17,578 nt of DNA, taken from contig CANDYO010000025.1 in the NCBI GenBank assembly GCA_947424995.1, positions 1-17,578 on the forward strand, given 5' to 3'. Of the stretch, positions 15,947-17,578 are shown one piece after another (within the stretch, counting starts at the first letter, position 1; every line of letters starts with the position of its first letter). This DNA comes from Rickettsiales bacterium. GTDB taxonomy: Bacteria > Pseudomonadota > Alphaproteobacteria > Rickettsiales > CANDYO01. A model generated the notes under the pieces. The model did not search any database and was not told the DNA's origin. It saw only the letters and a program-made list of their open reading frames with translations. The position numbers and the translations under genes are program-made.

Positions 15947-16151
15947 ATACTCAATAGAAAGAACCAAATTACAAGCTTTTGGCTAAAAAATAGTACTTTT
16001 ATGCGTATTATTTTAATAAAAAATCACTCTAAATGCAAGGACACATCAAGTATTGAGCACTATTTAACGGTCAATTCGTTCTCTCAAGAGTGACGACCGG
16101 GGTTGGCGGTATGATTATTGCTACGATAAGCAACCTATTATATCAATATCC

Positions 16152-16260
16152 GCGTCATCTTGGGCGAGAACGAAGTTCGAGACCTTAGGATCTCGTAAGG
16201 AATAAAACTCCTGAGATCCTAAGGTACACACTGCCTTCGGCAGCTTGCCAGGGATGACGC
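16152..16260. repeat. Palindromic intergenic repeat, GCGTCATC family, copy 3
   Basis: A 109-base unit with perfect eight-base outer arms, GCGTCATC (16152-16159) and GATGACGC (16253-16260), extended imperfectly inward. The core has perfect 12-base arms CCTTAGGATCTC (16183-16194) and GAGATCCTAAGG (16213-16224), and a TGCCTTCGGCA hairpin flanks the right end. The core sequence AAACTCCTGAGAT (16205-16217) is the inverse of the shared ATCTCAGGAGTTT. This is the best-preserved copy in symmetry. Confidence 0.8.
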
Positions 16261-16315
16261 ATTAACTATATAAATGTTCAGTTATCGCTGAATATTGGTA
16301 TTATTTACTAACACC

Positions 16316-16345
16316 CTTGAGCCTTGCTTGGGTACTTGGCTCAAG
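16316..16345 (-). terminator. Hairpin after the 273-codon gene
   Basis: CTTGAGCC (16316-16323) pairs perfectly with GGCTCAAG (16338-16345) across a 14-base loop, 12 bases past the stop of the minus-strand gene. The flanking sequence lacks a strong T run in that direction, so it may be a stabilising 3' hairpin rather than a full terminator. Confidence 0.45.
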
Positions 16346-16357
16346 AGTAATTATTAC

Positions 16358-17179
16358 TTATACTTTACCACTATTATCTTTTTTTGCTGCTTGATCTTCA
16401 GCTATCTTAGTCTTACTAGTCATTACAGATGAAATTGCATCAGTAGCAGGTTTAACAAATGTGGCTACTCTATTTCCAACAGCTTTTGCTGCCTTCATTA
16501 CTGGCTCTCCGACTGCACTATACATTGCATCACCTGCTATACCAAGCTGTCTACGACCTTCTTCACCTTTTTTACTAAAATCTGTAGCTCCCTTTACATG
16601 AGCTTCGTCAGCAATTCTTCTGGCCTCCTCTATGCCTTTCACACCATTTGCATCTACTATTTTACCAATTTTATGGCTAATCTTAAAATCTTCATAACCT
16701 CTATAAGCAGCACGACACAACTTCGCTAAATTATGACTAGCATTATTACCTTTAACTCTAGCTAAATTAATCATGTTACCAGTAACGATAACAGTAGGAG
16801 AATTTTTAGCCCATGTATTAAATTCTTCACTTCGTTTTTTAAGAGCTTCATACATTCTGTGCATAGCAGAATCTTTATGATCTGCAGTTGTTTTTGGAGA
16901 AATAATAGTAGCTTCATCTGCTTCCATATCTTTGTTAACAGCTGCAACTGTAGGTTCATCATCCTTATAACCCATAGCTATTGCCATTTTTTTATGCATT
17001 CTACTAGCGAATCCAACCACTTCGTGCTCTTCTTGTTTGGATAAAGGCTGAGCATCATCTTTTGATGCTACAGTATCTAATACCACTAAACTTGTGGTTT
17101 CATCCTGCTCTTGCGGTAATGGCGTTAGTTTACCAGAAGGTACTCTATCAGATAATGCTTTGAAATCTTTCTCTTCCAT
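16358..17179 (-). CDS. Unrecognised soluble protein, 273 residues
   Basis: I do not recognise this family. The 273-residue product has no signal peptide and no membrane segment. It is polar and rich in alanine, lysine, glutamate and aspartate. Residues 1-60 look disordered (many P, Q, E, D, T). From about 100 onward helices predominate, with segments such as MHRMYEALKKRSEEFNTWAKN, NLAKLCRAAYRGYEDFKISHK and GIEEARRIADEAHVKG. The final 20 residues are strongly charged (KTKIAEDQAAKKDNSGKV). A GAGGAG site about six bases before the ATG makes the start secure. It stands alone between a repeat-filled gap and a divergent small gene, typical of accessory genes. A host-directed secreted effector is one possibility for an intracellular bacterium, but nothing in the sequence proves export. 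Function unknown. Confidence 0.74.
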   Translation of the reverse strand: MEEKDFKALSDRVPSGKLTPLPQEQDETTSLVVLDTVASKDDAQPLSKQEEHEVVGFASRMHKKMAIAMGYKDDEPTVAAVNKDMEADEATIISPKTTADHKDSAMHRMYEALKKRSEEFNTWAKNSPTVIVTGNMINLARVKGNNASHNLAKLCRAAYRGYEDFKISHKIGKIVDANGVKGIEEARRIADEAHVKGATDFSKKGEEGRRQLGIAGDAMYSAVGEPVMKAAKAVGNRVATFVKPATDAISSVMTSKTKIAEDQAAKKDNSGKV

Positions 17180-17305
17180 TAATATTCTCCTCGTTCTAAA
17201 TTTAATTAATACAATAAGTAACCTTTGAACTCTAAAATATATAAGTTAAAAATTAGTTAATTACCGCGAATTTTTACAAAAATAGACCAGAGATGCATTT
17301 CTCGC

Positions 17306-17334
17306 TTGAATATTTACTAATAATTTGTCATATA
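17306..17334 (+). promoter_or_regulatory. Candidate promoter of the terminal small gene
   Basis: TTGAAT (17306-17311), a 17-base spacer and CATATA (17329-17334) give a plausible sigma-70 promoter 32 bases before the start codon. It lies in the 187-base AT-rich gap shared with the divergent 273-codon gene, which must also hold that gene's promoter. Each hexamer deviates from consensus in two positions. Confidence 0.33.
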
Positions 17335-17366
17335 TAGCAAAAATGTAAAACCTGTGAGAGTAAAAA

Positions 17367-17567
17367 ATGTCTAAAAATAAAAAACATAAGTCTACAGTTG
17401 GTAAAGTTGCTGCCATATCACCGCCAACAAGAGAATTTGAATTATACGATTGCTTAGAAGGGATTACTCAAGTTACCAATGGTGAGCAAAAATTTCTTTT
17501 AGACCCAGAATATCTAAAATTTAGAAGAGAACTTAAAGATAAGTCTTTATTATTTATAAATTTATGA
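17367..17567 (+). CDS. Unrecognised small basic protein, 66 residues
   Basis: I do not recognise this 66-residue product. It starts with a lysine-rich segment (MSKNKKHKSTVGK), continues with ELYDCLEGITQVTNGEQKF, and ends in a charged helix followed by LLFINL. There is no signal peptide or membrane span and one cysteine. The ATG follows GAGAG by about seven bases and a plausible promoter. A TGA stop precedes the window edge by 11 bases, so it appears complete, although a frameshifted longer gene cannot be excluded. It is divergent from the 273-codon gene; whether they work together is unknown. Confidence 0.52.
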   Translation: MSKNKKHKSTVGKVAAISPPTREFELYDCLEGITQVTNGEQKFLLDPEYLKFRRELKDKSLLFINL

Positions 17568-17578
17568 GATATAGATGT

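Larger units (their letters stand above)
15613..16357. other. Gene-free region packed with palindromic repeats
   Basis: No coding sequence is supported in these 745 bases. An aaggag motif right after the xerD stop is followed only by very short frames (the ATG at 15632 gives 12 codons), perhaps a decayed gene start. The rest holds three palindromic units (listed separately) and a terminator-like hairpin. The stretch at about 15950-16150 is AT-rich with no structure I can name, apart from AAGAGTGACGACCGGGGTT near 16086, which may be a fragment of another repeat. Confidence 0.6.

Noticed and set aside
15613..16357. CRISPR array or tRNA in the gene-free region.
   Set aside because: The repeats are palindromic units of about 110-130 bases of differing sequence, not short direct repeats with spacers, and no cloverleaf with a T-arm GGTTCGA motif is present.

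Overview
The window is about 17.6 kb of AT-rich DNA (roughly one third G+C by eye). Its core genes look like those of an intracellular Alphaproteobacterium of the Rickettsiales/Holosporales kind. The grounds are the alphaproteobacterial sdhE-mfd neighbourhood, a lysine-rich tail on ribosomal protein S2, low G+C, and many short palindromic intergenic repeats with GTCATC/GATGAC ends like those littering Rickettsia-type genomes. No database search was possible, so the taxonomic reading is an inference.

Layout: (1) 1-3460, the 3' part of an MdtB/MdtC-type RND drug-efflux pump gene, translationally coupled to its outer-membrane channel lipoprotein. (2) 3484-3605, a palindromic repeat. (3) 3796-5704, the rpsB-tsf translation operon with a strong hairpin terminator. 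(4) 5800-6390, two adjacent small genes for unrecognised cysteine-rich proteins built from paired cysteines (C-x6-C); this is the most unusual part of the window. (5) 6464-11106, all on the minus strand: sdhE (flavinylation of succinate dehydrogenase), then a repeat, an unrecognised glycine-rich hydrophobic protein, and mfd (transcription-repair coupling). (6) 11290-15612, a plus-strand chromosome-maintenance cluster: a DnaA box, a rhodanese gene overlapping dnaA, dnaN, a repeat, a 48-residue membrane peptide, and xerD. (7) 15613-16357, about 745 bases without a gene, filled by at least three palindromic repeats. (8) 16358-17567, two divergent unrecognised genes of 273 and 66 codons.

Region 6 puts initiation (DnaA), processivity (DnaN) and dimer resolution (XerD) in one transcriptional direction. 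The DnaA box just upstream of the first gene suggests autoregulation. Four-base ATGA overlaps occur three times (efflux pump/channel, rhodanese/dnaA, peptide/xerD), showing tight translational coupling inside operons, while the spaces between operons have taken in repeats.

No tRNA, rRNA, CRISPR array, transposase gene or phage gene is visible. The best candidates for something undescribed are the paired-cysteine proteins, the palindromic repeats whose core is flipped relative to their ends, and the small membrane peptide coupled to xerD.
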